DNA of 64,000 nucleotides from Dawidia cretensis (GTDB taxonomy: Bacteria; Bacteroidota; Bacteroidia; Cytophagales; Cyclobacteriaceae): NCBI RefSeq assembly GCF_018598175.1, contig NZ_JAHESE010000001.1:434001-498000 (forward strand), read 5' to 3'. Position 1 is the stretch's first letter, and each line of letters begins with the position of its first letter. Shown piece by piece: positions 1 to 7,852 of the stretch. The notes under the pieces were generated by a model, which saw nothing but the letters and a program-made list of their open reading frames with translations, was not told the origin of the DNA and did not search any database. Made by a program: the position numbers and the translations under genes.

Positions 1-96
1 TACTCCTAAAAGACGCTGAAGCCAATTCATTGGTTCGGTGGCAAAATGTTTTTGTGCGGGAATCAGGGTGTCATCCAGGTCAAAGGATATTTTCAT
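1..96 (-). CDS. HAD-family hydrolase, N-terminal fragment (cut by window edge)
   Basis: Reading leftward from an ATG at 96, 32 codons stay open to the window edge. The peptide begins MKISFDLDDTLIP, which is HAD motif I (DxDxT) with the nucleophile aspartate at residue 6 and the acid/base aspartate at residue 8. HAD enzymes are mostly phosphatases; the substrate cannot be told from 32 residues. The start lies 30 bp downstream of the stop of the membrane protein at 127-651 on the same strand, so it may be the last gene of the XrtN operon. The rest of the gene lies outside the window. Confidence 0.75.
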   Translation of the reverse strand, partial: MKISFDLDDTLIPAQKHFATEPMNWLQRLLGV

Positions 97-126
97 GGCT
101 GTCGTCCAGCAAGAAACAGACCAATA

Positions 127-651
127 CTAATCGCGTATGTACGGTACAAGTTTCTCCAGTAACGCAATTTTCCTCCGGCACACCCATAGCAACAGCAACC
201 CGACAACACCAAACGAACAATCAATCAACTGCCAGAACAACGGTATGCCCCGCAGCGGTCCGGCAATAAACGCCAGCGGCAGAATCGCCACGCAAGCAAT
301 CATACCAAACTCCACCACCCAAACATTGCGTACCGGGTCGCGCCATGGCCCGACAAACGCCACGGCAATAACCAGGTGCGCGAACGCCAACCAGTCCGTG
401 CCATAGGCAATGAACGGATATCGGCTATACGTTTCGTGCACTCCCAGGTACACCCGTTCCAACCACTGTGCCACGACGTTGTTCCAACCTTGCTCCACCA
501 CCCATGTGTGCGCGAGGCTCAGCTGCCAATCGATGGGAAAAGCTGTCAAACCACTAACAACAAGACATACCATAAATATCGCCAGCAACATTTTTACCTG
601 ACGCAACACCCGTAGTTGCGAAATAGCAGGCGCTATACTATTACTTCTCAT
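127..651 (-). CDS. unknown four-helix membrane protein of the XrtN operon
   Basis: 174 residues. I do not recognise the family. Hydrophobic stretches at about residues 18-38, 85-103, 113-133 and 137-158 suggest four membrane helices, with a basic C-terminal end. The ATG at 651 lies inside the end of xrtN, an 11-bp overlap, so translation of the two is probably coupled. That, plus its place after the VIT protein and XrtN, argues that it serves the same protein-sorting system, perhaps as a membrane partner or a processing factor; this is inference from position only. No catalytic motif is evident. Confidence 0.75.
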   Translation of the reverse strand: MRSNSIAPAISQLRVLRQVKMLLAIFMVCLVVSGLTAFPIDWQLSLAHTWVVEQGWNNVVAQWLERVYLGVHETYSRYPFIAYGTDWLAFAHLVIAVAFVGPWRDPVRNVWVVEFGMIACVAILPLAFIAGPLRGIPLFWQLIDCSFGVVGLLLLWVCRRKIALLEKLVPYIRD

Positions 652-1993
652 AATGAACTAAAAGATTATTGTTGTGAAATACCTCCTCCACCCGGCGCAG
701 CAGTGCCGCTTCGTCCTGGGCGGTGATATTGATTAAACAGAATTTATTCTCTCCGCGTAGCATCCGCATGCGCCAGTCAAGCTGACTGATAGTATCGACC
801 TTCCCATTGCTATACCACCACGCCGTGTGCAATACCTCGTTACCTTTCACCAGCTCACCGCGGTAGATAGTCCTGCCCGCTACAAGCTGCTCTCGTATTG
901 TGGAAAAGGTGTAGCCGCTTCCGCGCCAGCAAAACAAGGGGCTATGTTCGGCTACAAAGAATTCCGGGATGGGTTTCACATACAGTAGAAATTCATCCGT
1001 GGCAATGCGTGTGATTCCGCTCGGTAGATTTTCGGTTGGCAATTTTTGATAGAACACCGTTGCGTACGAAGATGCGGGTGCTTTCAACTGTTGGCCAAGC
1101 GTAACACCCGTGATCAACATAGTCGCTGCAAAAAGATATTGCAACAACTCCACTCGCGGACTGACCGGCATTGCCACCGGTACCGGCTTAAAATTCTTTC
1201 CCCGTCGCCGCGCTAGGAAAACCGCCAGGAAATACACCGGTACGACCACATATACCAGCAGGCATGCCAACCCCATTCCACCATGCATGGCTTGCTCCGG
1301 CCCAATGCGGAACATCACCAACACAATAATGCGAAACAAGTTGGCAATAATGTTTAGTACAAACACTGTCGTGAAGAATAACGCGATATAACCAAACGAC
1401 AGTTGCTTCTGCTCCACGCGAAACCTATGCCCGAGAATAAACACGCCCATCAGCAACGAGATCGCAAGCATGTTCAGACCCATGCACGCATCGTCAACCG
1501 AAAACGTAGCGCCTTCCAATACCATGACATTTCCCGCTACCTGTATATCTACACCCGCCGCCTGCAACAACCAACCCGTCCAGGCGCTCAGTTGCAGCCG
1601 TATGGGAAAACCCAATATACCCGAGATCTGCAGAAACGCCGGCGACATACATACCACGAGCACCAGCAACAACGGGTGACACCTGCCGATCAGGAGCTCC
1701 ACCAGCCAAAGGCCATAAAATGCCAGCGCAAAAAAGTAGAAAAGTTTCAGCCCATACAGCAAAGACAAACCACCCATGGCCAGCGACAGGAACAGATAGA
1801 GATAGTTCTTCCGTGTCTCACCGGTTATCAAACAAGCGAACGGTAACAAACAAAGGCCAATCCAAACATTGGTATTCGACACATACGACAGCGGAAACGC
1901 CGCGATACCGCCAACGATTCCCGCCAGCGCCAGGATCACGATCGGATGCCTGGCACCGGCAGAAAGTCTGGATGACAAAACTGTCGTCATCAT
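641..1993 (-). CDS. xrtN: exosortase N (XrtN) with C-terminal EpsI-like domain
   Basis: 450 residues. Exosortases are multi-pass membrane cysteine proteases/transpeptidases that recognise PEP-CTERM-type tails. The residues expected for catalysis are present: Cys170 in DDACMGLNML, Arg221 in NLFRIIVLVMF and His237 in AMHGGMGL, each at a membrane helix. About eight hydrophobic segments fill residues 15-262. From about 285 on there is one more membrane segment and a soluble part with HSPLFCWRG (350-358) and AWWYSNG, which resembles EpsI (DUF3485), a protein that is separate in many exosortase loci. ATG at 1993 (or 1990) overlaps the stop of the VIT gene by 4 bp, indicating translational coupling. 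Assignment to the XrtN subtype rests on the adjacent VIT-type target. Confidence 0.9.
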   Translation of the reverse strand: MMTTVLSSRLSAGARHPIVILALAGIVGGIAAFPLSYVSNTNVWIGLCLLPFACLITGETRKNYLYLFLSLAMGGLSLLYGLKLFYFFALAFYGLWLVELLIGRCHPLLLVLVVCMSPAFLQISGILGFPIRLQLSAWTGWLLQAAGVDIQVAGNVMVLEGATFSVDDACMGLNMLAISLLMGVFILGHRFRVEQKQLSFGYIALFFTTVFVLNIIANLFRIIVLVMFRIGPEQAMHGGMGLACLLVYVVVPVYFLAVFLARRRGKNFKPVPVAMPVSPRVELLQYLFAATMLITGVTLGQQLKAPASSYATVFYQKLPTENLPSGITRIATDEFLLYVKPIPEFFVAEHSPLFCWRGSGYTFSTIREQLVAGRTIYRGELVKGNEVLHTAWWYSNGKVDTISQLDWRMRMLRGENKFCLINITAQDEAALLRRVEEVFHNNNLLVHYEK

Positions 1994-4572
1994 ACACGTG
2001 GTGCGGTTACATCCTTCAAGCGGTAACGTCTCATCACATTAAACAGCACGAAACACAGGAAAACTGCGATCAATGCCCATTCATGCGGCTCCGGCACGGC
2101 ACCCGACTCGTTGTGCGTAGCGTTGCCTAAACTATTGGCAATGTCTTTGATCCCGAAGCGGTCGTAGTCTTTCTGTGTTTCCAACACGATCAGGCTCGAC
2201 ACCGGCGATACCACATAGGCCAGAGCCGCTTCGTTCACCAACGTTTCGTTTATAAAATCATCACGAAAGAAATGTGTCCCCACCTGGCGCATGATATTAT
2301 TATAGGCAAACAGCCTGGCGAGATGATCGGGCGCCGTGTCGGTCCCGTCCGCCGACGCCGGCGTTCGTTCTAACACCATCCCCGCATCGTGCAGGATAAT
2401 ATGATTTTCATCTTCAGCCGGTATAGGAAATTGGTTGTGCTCCAAAAGATCAGCCAGCGCATCGACGTCGCCTGTGGCAAAGTTGAATGCACGCAGCTCG
2501 CGCAATGAACGGATGTAAGTGGAAGTACCTCCGGCCAGGTTAAAGACATTAACCTTTTTGTTGGCCGCAAAATATCGGCTCACGCTTTCCGCAAACGTAC
2601 TCTCTTTGATGTCCGTCAGGTATGGCGTCAACGGCTTACCCTTTGTAACGACCAGCGAATGCTCGGTATCCTTAACATGATGAAACGGAAATAACGAGAA
2701 GTTTCGTCCACGCAACTTGCTGGTAACTTCATACCAATTGTCTTCGTGCAGGCGAATAAACTCGTTGTCAAAAAAGGCATATACATTGCACTTGGTTAAC
2801 ACGGCATAAGCAGCGTCTACTTCCGCGGCCTCCCACGTATTATTGATGTCCAGGAACAGGTAGCTGAGATGCAACGGTTTTGACACCGGCGTATAGGGTC
2901 TCAACGAATAGGTAGATCCGTTAAATGTATACTGATTTTCTTCAATCGGAGATGCTTTCCAGGAGACGGAGAAATCAGGATCATAGGAATACTCGGCGAT
3001 ATATTCTCCTTTTTCATTCTCTTCAAAACCATGCGGTATCGTGACCTCACCATGGTTACCGATAAACCGGAAGCGGCACGTCTCGTTTGCGTCGTGTGCA
3101 TTCGGACCGCGGAACGTTGCCTGACGGTATACGATGCGACCATCTTCTTCCGGCAGGGGAGAGGTGATACCGATTTTAAACTTTCGTTCCTCCTCCCGGG
3201 TACAAGGAAAGACACGCACCGTCACGGTGTTGCCTTCCTGCCAATGCACAACCGAAGGGTCTCGTGCCTCTTTACCAACGATAGTAGTATACGCCTCTGT
3301 TGCTTTTTGCCTGGAGGTGAGCACTGCTTTTTCTTCTTTGCCGTTTACCCACAAAGACAACGACGTAACCACGGAACCTTCTGGTAATTGAAAGGTATAG
3401 ATCGCCTCTTGGGTAGAACCCCACCAGCCGGGCTGAATGCTATTTCGAATGTTCATGTATTGCTCTGTGTAGGCCAGGCGCAGCTGTGGATAGATATCGA
3501 TGTCGGTGACGATGTATGAGGTCTTGAGATTGTCGCCACGCCAGAGTCGTTCCTGGGTGCGGTGGCGATTGTCCGTAATTCCCCGCAGAATTTTTTCGCG
3601 ATCCTCGTGCGAAAGCGATGGCTTACGCCAGAACATGGCGAGGTACACCAATGGATCGTGCGTACGCACATCTTGCCAGTTCGACCGTGATAGAAAGTTG
3701 AATTCTCCCACACGATCGTCAGGCGTTGTATAAATAAAATCCGATTTCAGTATGCGATCAGAAACCCAATCGAGTTTTATGGATTGACTGACCTTTACCC
3801 ACACCGGCAACTCGGTATCGGCATAGATTACCGACTGGTTGGCCAACCGGTCGATGGTGCGTACGCGGGCATCCCACTCTATAATAAATAGAAGCGCAAA
3901 TGTCACCATCCCTGCGGAACCGGCCACAATCCAATTCGACGATACCCGGTTGGTCTTTTTCGTATAGCGAATCAGTATTACCAAACTGATAAGCAAGAAG
4001 ATCGGCACGAACGCTAACAAGCCAACACCAAGTACCAAAATGCCAAAGGTTGCCGGAAAGTAAACCAGACCAATGTAGAGGGCGAGGTAAGCATAAAGCA
4101 CGAGCGCGGCACCCAATAGAAAATATTGTATTTTATTGACTATTCGGGGCAAATGGGCATAGTAGCGGAAACTAATCGCGACAAGCGAGCTTACGACCAG
4201 GTACACACAGAGCCACAAAACGGAATCCTCAAAAACCGGCACCAAACGATTCAACGCATAGGCACTGACCAGGAAAAGATTGAGTAGCACTACCGTGTAG
4301 TGTATATTTTCCTGTCGCCAACTTTTCACGACACCATAGAAGCGATTCGATAATAAGAGGATGACATACACTATCGCCATCCCATAATGCACGACAAACA
4401 GCGGGAATCCTGCGTCGTTCAGAAAATCCGCGTCTTTAAGCATCGTGATGGCGTATAGCAGCGTCGATGCCCCCAGCAGAAAATAACCAGTGGAAAGGAT
4501 GTGATCGGGCTTGATCGTGTCGCGGGTTTCTGAAACCGGTGCCGGCTTCTTTAATTCGTCCAGATTGACCAT
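1990..4572 (-). CDS. XrtN-system VIT domain protein with PEP-CTERM-like tail
   Basis: 860 residues from the ATG at 4572; the frame stays open to a TTG at 4617, but that upstream part overlaps promoter-like sequence. About seven membrane helices occupy roughly residues 20-220. A VIT (vault inter-alpha-trypsin) domain follows at about 375-500, with the typical string KATEAYTTIVGKEARDPSVV. The C-terminus carries a sorting tail: VPEPHEW at 826-832, a hydrophobic helix to about 846 and a basic RRYR at 848-851. It is therefore the presumed substrate of the adjacent exosortase. A substrate that is itself polytopic is unusual. Function unknown; envelope-located by inference. Confidence 0.9.
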   Translation of the reverse strand: MVNLDELKKPAPVSETRDTIKPDHILSTGYFLLGASTLLYAITMLKDADFLNDAGFPLFVVHYGMAIVYVILLLSNRFYGVVKSWRQENIHYTVVLLNLFLVSAYALNRLVPVFEDSVLWLCVYLVVSSLVAISFRYYAHLPRIVNKIQYFLLGAALVLYAYLALYIGLVYFPATFGILVLGVGLLAFVPIFLLISLVILIRYTKKTNRVSSNWIVAGSAGMVTFALLFIIEWDARVRTIDRLANQSVIYADTELPVWVKVSQSIKLDWVSDRILKSDFIYTTPDDRVGEFNFLSRSNWQDVRTHDPLVYLAMFWRKPSLSHEDREKILRGITDNRHRTQERLWRGDNLKTSYIVTDIDIYPQLRLAYTEQYMNIRNSIQPGWWGSTQEAIYTFQLPEGSVVTSLSLWVNGKEEKAVLTSRQKATEAYTTIVGKEARDPSVVHWQEGNTVTVRVFPCTREEERKFKIGITSPLPEEDGRIVYRQATFRGPNAHDANETCRFRFIGNHGEVTIPHGFEENEKGEYIAEYSYDPDFSVSWKASPIEENQYTFNGSTYSLRPYTPVSKPLHLSYLFLDINNTWEAAEVDAAYAVLTKCNVYAFFDNEFIRLHEDNWYEVTSKLRGRNFSLFPFHHVKDTEHSLVVTKGKPLTPYLTDIKESTFAESVSRYFAANKKVNVFNLAGGTSTYIRSLRELRAFNFATGDVDALADLLEHNQFPIPAEDENHIILHDAGMVLERTPASADGTDTAPDHLARLFAYNNIMRQVGTHFFRDDFINETLVNEAALAYVVSPVSSLIVLETQKDYDRFGIKDIANSLGNATHNESGAVPEPHEWALIAVFLCFVLFNVMRRYRLKDVTAPRV

Positions 4573-4685
4573 AGATTTGTCCGTATATGTAAAAGCACTT
4601 TTAGTTACAAAGTACAATACGAAATCAAAGTAAAAAGGTTGGGTGAGTACCTAACTTTTCAGGGAAACCAGAAAGTAGGCTAATT

Positions 4686-4739
4686 TCCCCGGAGACCTTT
4701 TAGCCGTTGGACCAAACGGTATCCGGGGATTGCGCCAGT
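4686..4739. other. branched inverted repeat upstream of the XrtN operon
   Basis: TCCCCGGA at 4686-4693 pairs with TCCGGGGA at 4732-4739, and inside it CCGTT (4714-4718) pairs with AACGG (4725-4729). It lies between the end of the gene at 4763 and the start of the XrtN operon, both on the minus strand. No T-run follows on either strand, so it is not a plain intrinsic terminator; it may be a leader structure or a weak stop. Confidence 0.4.
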
Positions 4740-4762
4740 TTTTTCAGAAATCGATCCGTTGG

Positions 4763-5956
4763 TCAAGCCGGGATGTAAACCACCCGGCTATTCGCAGCAT
4801 GGGTCATGGTACAGTAGTATGCAGTGAAATCCGATGGAGTTTCTTGCCGCTTCTTATTTGTAGGGGGGGTTTCCACCTCGCGGTGCTCCGCTAACGACCG
4901 GGAAGTTCTTCGCTTTTTCGGCTGCATTGACGCCTGCGCGACAGCATACTGGTTACCGGCAGCTCGTGGCATTGTCGGTTGTAATGTATCGGCTACCGTG
5001 TATTCATATGAAAAAGTTGGCTGCAGGATCTGTTCTTTACCCGAGGAAACTTCCGCCCGGGAGGACGATGGTTTATCCTTTATTGGCGACGAAACACTTT
5101 CTGTAGCCGGTACGTTGTCTACTTTACTCAGGTCAGCCTTTTCGGATGCCTTGCCTCCTACTACCATTAACACCTTGGCCGCCCCGGCACGTTTCACTTC
5201 TTCTACCGTCCCTTTGTTAGAGGTAAAGCCAAAACGAATGCCTACAGATAGTACGAGGCTGTAGTCTGCATCCGGTGGAAGTTCCCCGAAGGCTATGTCC
5301 AGTGACATAGCCGGTGCACCTTCCAGGGCAGCGTGCCAGTCAGTACAGGTATAAACCGATGGCTGGTTATTCGTGTGCCAGGCCGGCGGCTGGTATTCAC
5401 CCGTTTTCGGATTAAACGCAAAATTCGGGGCAACGCCCAACGTCACCTCGATACGAAACAGGGTGTGCCGGTTGTTCGGAAAGAAATTGATATCCCGCAG
5501 CAGCCGGGGAATTTCGACATGCGCGCTGCCGCCCTCGGCGTCAACAGTGGCATTGATCGATGTGCGGAGAATGGAATCGAGGGTATATTTTTGGTTCAGA
5601 CAAAATCCCTCCAGCAACTTTGTGTGGTTTGATAGAACAATCGGTCTGCGGCCCAGTTCGTTTGCCTCGTCTTGTTTCTGAACCACCTTCATAATCTTGT
5701 TGATGGGACCGCTGATATTATAGTCGGCCAGATCCCTGAGCTGTTGCATGGATTGCCGCACATGTTTGCCCATACGTGAGCAACCTCCAAATTCCGTCAT
5801 ATACAATCGCGCCGTAGCAAACGCGGGCGAGTTACGAATTTCGTCACGGCGGGCGCCGCCTTTTTTCCGCATAACGATTTTGTCTGTTCCGCGCATGCGG
5901 TATGCGCTAAAATCACCGAGCGAGCCAGTAAAGGTCAGTCCTTCGAGAAGTGCCAT
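4763..5956 (-). CDS. conserved protein of unknown function, Bacteroidota-type
   Basis: 397 residues. The N-terminus MALLEGLTFTGSLGDFSAYR followed by a basic stretch (MRKKGGARRDEIRNSP) recalls a family of Bacteroidota hypothetical proteins that often occurs in several copies per genome; no function is known to me. Residues 1-260 look folded, with beta-rich segments. From about 265 to the end the protein is low-complexity, rich in Ser, Lys, Pro and Gln, with a basic patch KKRRTSR near 340. No signal peptide or membrane helix. It stands alone: the XrtN operon begins 190 bp downstream and no gene precedes it for 350 bp. Confidence 0.7.
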   Translation of the reverse strand: MALLEGLTFTGSLGDFSAYRMRGTDKIVMRKKGGARRDEIRNSPAFATARLYMTEFGGCSRMGKHVRQSMQQLRDLADYNISGPINKIMKVVQKQDEANELGRRPIVLSNHTKLLEGFCLNQKYTLDSILRTSINATVDAEGGSAHVEIPRLLRDINFFPNNRHTLFRIEVTLGVAPNFAFNPKTGEYQPPAWHTNNQPSVYTCTDWHAALEGAPAMSLDIAFGELPPDADYSLVLSVGIRFGFTSNKGTVEEVKRAGAAKVLMVVGGKASEKADLSKVDNVPATESVSSPIKDKPSSSRAEVSSGKEQILQPTFSYEYTVADTLQPTMPRAAGNQYAVAQASMQPKKRRTSRSLAEHREVETPPTNKKRQETPSDFTAYYCTMTHAANSRVVYIPA

Positions 5957-6087
5957 AGTGTACTTGGGTTTATGATAACTAATTGATTTTTGTCAACAGT
6001 TGCGAGGGCAACAACGGTTGTTTGGCGAATATAGCAAAGGTCGACGTTTAGTACATGTAAATTATTCAGAAATTATTCTATAGGTAT

Positions 6088-6154
6088 AGATAACCCAGTA
6101 CTTTGGAGGAGTAGCTCATCTGTGGCGTATAACTGGTCAGACACTGGGTTATCT
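6088..6154. repeat. perfect 12-bp inverted repeat, 43-nt spacer
   Basis: AGATAACCCAGT at 6088-6099 is exactly complementary to ACTGGGTTATCT at 6143-6154. The spacer contains a GGAGGAG purine run and a partial copy CTGGTCAGACACTGGG. The arms are far apart for a terminator and no U-run follows directly. Possible roles are a structured leader or small RNA, or a protein-binding dyad; the sequence does not decide. Confidence 0.55.
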
Positions 6155-6234
6155 CTTGTTTATTTTCGTCTACGAGTCGAAATTCACAGTTCGTTTGCAG
6201 AAAGACTACAGGAAAACATTCATGGCTCGTTCAT

Positions 6235-6270
6235 AAAAAGTATACCGAAGTCCCGGGTGGAACTTCGGTA
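6235..6270 (-). terminator. intrinsic terminator of the PhyH-family gene
   Basis: TACCGAAGT (6243-6251) and ACTTCGGTA (6262-6270) form a 9-bp stem with a 10-nt loop. Read on the minus strand, the stem is followed by TACTTTTTA. It lies 43 bp after the stop codon at 6313. A further hairpin, ATACCGGA/TCCGGTAT with a 4-nt loop at 6285-6304, sits between it and the stop codon. Confidence 0.75.
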
Positions 6271-6312
6271 ATACGGAAGAATTTATACCGGAATAGTCCG
6301 GTATCTATACCG

Positions 6313-7095
6313 TTACATCGCCAACGCTATGCGTACCGCTTGCTCTACCGGAGTATAGTTTATGTCTCCGCGCTGCAGAATCAACTCTTCTCTCGACACC
6401 AGCGGTGGCTGCGCGAGAAACCTGGGCGTTGTGCCGTGATGCGGTTGCGCGGCATGTACTATAAAAGGATGGCAGAGATATACTGTTCCAGCCTTACCGG
6501 TGGCAACAACTTCGTCGTGTGTGGGAAGTGTCGATAAGTTGTCGGCTAGCTCCGTGAACGACAGGCCTGCATCACCCACCGGCTGTAATAATCGGGCAAC
6601 GTCATGGTGCGAGCCTATACGAATGCGCGTGGGAGCGTCGGCTTCGTGCACATCCGAAAAGAGAAACAACATGAGCAACGCCCGGCCTTTTGACCGCACA
6701 TTGATCCTCCACTCAAAATAATTACCTGGGTTAAGACCGGGAAAGCTCGCGTCGACGTGCCAGCCGGTATCGCCGGGGTCGTTGGGTGAGGGGAAACGGA
6801 CAGGGAAGGTGCCCATGCTTCCGCACGGTATCCATCGGCCGCGGCCGACCAGCTGGTCGAAGGCGTTGTGGAGAACGGGGGTGTTGGCCGCAGCGACAAA
6901 AGGCGGTTGACTGTACATGCCCAGGCGAATCACCGGGTTAGTCCAGGTGGCGGGATCGTTCGGATCGCAGCCCGTGTCTTTCCATAAAATGGCGCGGGCC
7001 TCGGCTGCCAGGGTGGGCGAGAAGGCATTTTCGAGTCGGATATAGCCATCGCTGATAAATTGGTTGATTTGTTGTGTATCGAGATATGCTGACAT
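6313..7095 (-). CDS. phytanoyl-CoA dioxygenase (PhyH) family protein
   Basis: 260 residues from the ATG at 7095; the frame is open further upstream, but the homologous part begins at MSAYLDTQ and an AGAAGA purine run precedes this ATG. A member of the Fe(II)/2-oxoglutarate dioxygenases: His113 and Asp115 in GWHVDASFPG, distal His214 in HPFIVHAAQPHHG and Arg225 (for 2-oxoglutarate) in GTTPRFL follow the expected H-x-D...H...R order. PhyH family members hydroxylate lipids, halometabolites or small natural products; the substrate is not evident, and the gene is monocistronic with terminators at both sides. Cytoplasmic, no signal peptide. Confidence 0.85.
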   Translation of the reverse strand: MSAYLDTQQINQFISDGYIRLENAFSPTLAAEARAILWKDTGCDPNDPATWTNPVIRLGMYSQPPFVAAANTPVLHNAFDQLVGRGRWIPCGSMGTFPVRFPSPNDPGDTGWHVDASFPGLNPGNYFEWRINVRSKGRALLMLFLFSDVHEADAPTRIRIGSHHDVARLLQPVGDAGLSFTELADNLSTLPTHDEVVATGKAGTVYLCHPFIVHAAQPHHGTTPRFLAQPPLVSREELILQRGDINYTPVEQAVRIALAM

Positions 7096-7222
7096 TTTTG
7101 TTCTTCTTAATGGGTTTGAAAAATCATTGCACCCGATCGTACAACAGCCATTGAGGTAATGAAATGAATAGTCTCGTCCATCGGGAGCTCCACGACGGCG
7201 TTGTCGATAAAAGGGCAATAGG

Positions 7223-7251
7223 AAAAAACTGCCTCAGGAATTAAAAGGCAG
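7223..7251 (-). terminator. intrinsic terminator downstream of the four-helix-bundle gene
   Basis: On the minus strand CTGCCT and AGGCAG (7246-7251 and 7229-7234) form a 6-bp stem with an 11-nt loop, followed by TTTTTT. It lies 124 bp after the stop of the gene at 7375; the stretch between (7252-7374) holds no gene that I can see. Confidence 0.7.
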
Positions 7252-7374
7252 GATGTCTCTCAGACGGAAAGAAGAAGTTACAATGTAGGAGTCATCCGCA
7301 TGGATTAAAAATACCAAGAAACACGTCCCGACGCAAGGGCGCAGGATTTGCTCTTGCTCCCGCGCTCACACTGT

Positions 7375-7722
7375 TTACTGTTGCAGGTTTTTAATCATTG
7401 TGAACAGCATCCTGGAGAGCTCATCAGCTTGATTGTAAAATTCACTAAACTCCTTTTCTTCTATGAGCGATTCGTCCTTTAGGACGTCGAGGATGGCTAT
7501 GCATTCGAAAATTGAGCTTCTGGATATGATGTAGAAGTTTCTGCGGTCTGGTTTAGTAAACCGTCCGGAGCCTTCGGCCAGGTTTAGAACAATGCTGAAA
7601 GCTGCTCTTCTGAGCTGGTCGTTGGTGGAGGTGTCTAGTTTTGTGGTTTTGAGGAGGTCCCGGATTCGGGAGTTGAAGGTCTTGGCCTTTTTGTAGACAT
7701 CGAGTTTTTCGAAATCGAACAT
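7375..7722 (-). CDS. four helix bundle protein (23S rRNA intervening-sequence type, PF05635)
   Basis: 115 residues, the normal family length. The pattern FEKLDVYKKAKTF at the start, QLRRAAFSIVLNLAEGSGR around 37-55 and the helix FYIISRSSIFECIAILD are hallmarks of the TIGR02436/PF05635 family. These small cytoplasmic proteins form pentameric four-helix bundles; some are encoded in 23S rRNA intervening sequences, but free-standing copies are common in Bacteroidota and their role is unknown. It lies between tRNA-Leu and the PhyH gene and has its own terminator. The ATG at 7722 is the only reasonable start. Confidence 0.85.
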   Translation of the reverse strand: MFDFEKLDVYKKAKTFNSRIRDLLKTTKLDTSTNDQLRRAAFSIVLNLAEGSGRFTKPDRRNFYIISRSSIFECIAILDVLKDESLIEEKEFSEFYNQADELSRMLFTMIKNLQQ

Positions 7723-7770
7723 AACGGGGAGTTGGTTTAATTGATAACAACGAGACGCGAGGAAAAGGGC

Positions 7771-7845
7771 CAGAGTGAGTGTGAGAGTGAGAGCGAAGAG
7801 AAAAACAGAGTGAGTGTGTTCGCTCTCGCTCTCACACTCACTCTG
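7771..7845. repeat. 26-bp inverted repeat with a third, alternative arm
   Basis: CAGAGTGAGTGTGAGAGTGA... at 7771-7796 is complementary, with one mismatch, to 7820-7845. A third copy of its first 13 bases, CAGAGTGAGTGTG, sits in the loop at 7806-7818 in the same orientation as the left arm. The right arm can therefore pair with either the far copy (26 bp) or the near copy (18 bp, see terminator at 7801-7850). The two hairpins exclude each other. Confidence 0.85.
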
Positions 7846-7850
7846 TTTTT
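7801..7850 (-). terminator. terminator hairpin after tRNA-Leu
   Basis: AAAAACAGAGTGAGTGTG (7801-7818) is perfectly complementary to CACACTCACTCTGTTTTT (7833-7850), an 18-bp stem with a 14-nt loop starting 3 bp after the 3' end of tRNA-Leu. With A5/T5 at its base it would work as an intrinsic terminator in both directions; on the minus strand it ends the tRNA transcript. Confidence 0.75.
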
Positions 7851-7852
7851 CG

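Larger units (their letters stand above)
5957..6312. other. 356-bp intergenic region with three hairpins
   Basis: No gene is seen here. The region separates two minus-strand genes. It contains the 12-bp inverted repeat at 6088-6154, a terminator hairpin at 6235-6270 and a second small hairpin at 6285-6304, listed separately. The part next to 5957 (T/A-rich, about 5960-6080) should hold the promoter of the gene ending at 4763, but I find no convincing TAnnTTTG there. Confidence 0.6.

Noticed and set aside
7760-7850. GAGTGAGTGTG repeats as a CRISPR or microsatellite
   Set aside because: Only three arms, arranged as inverted repeats without spacers; best explained as terminator hairpins.
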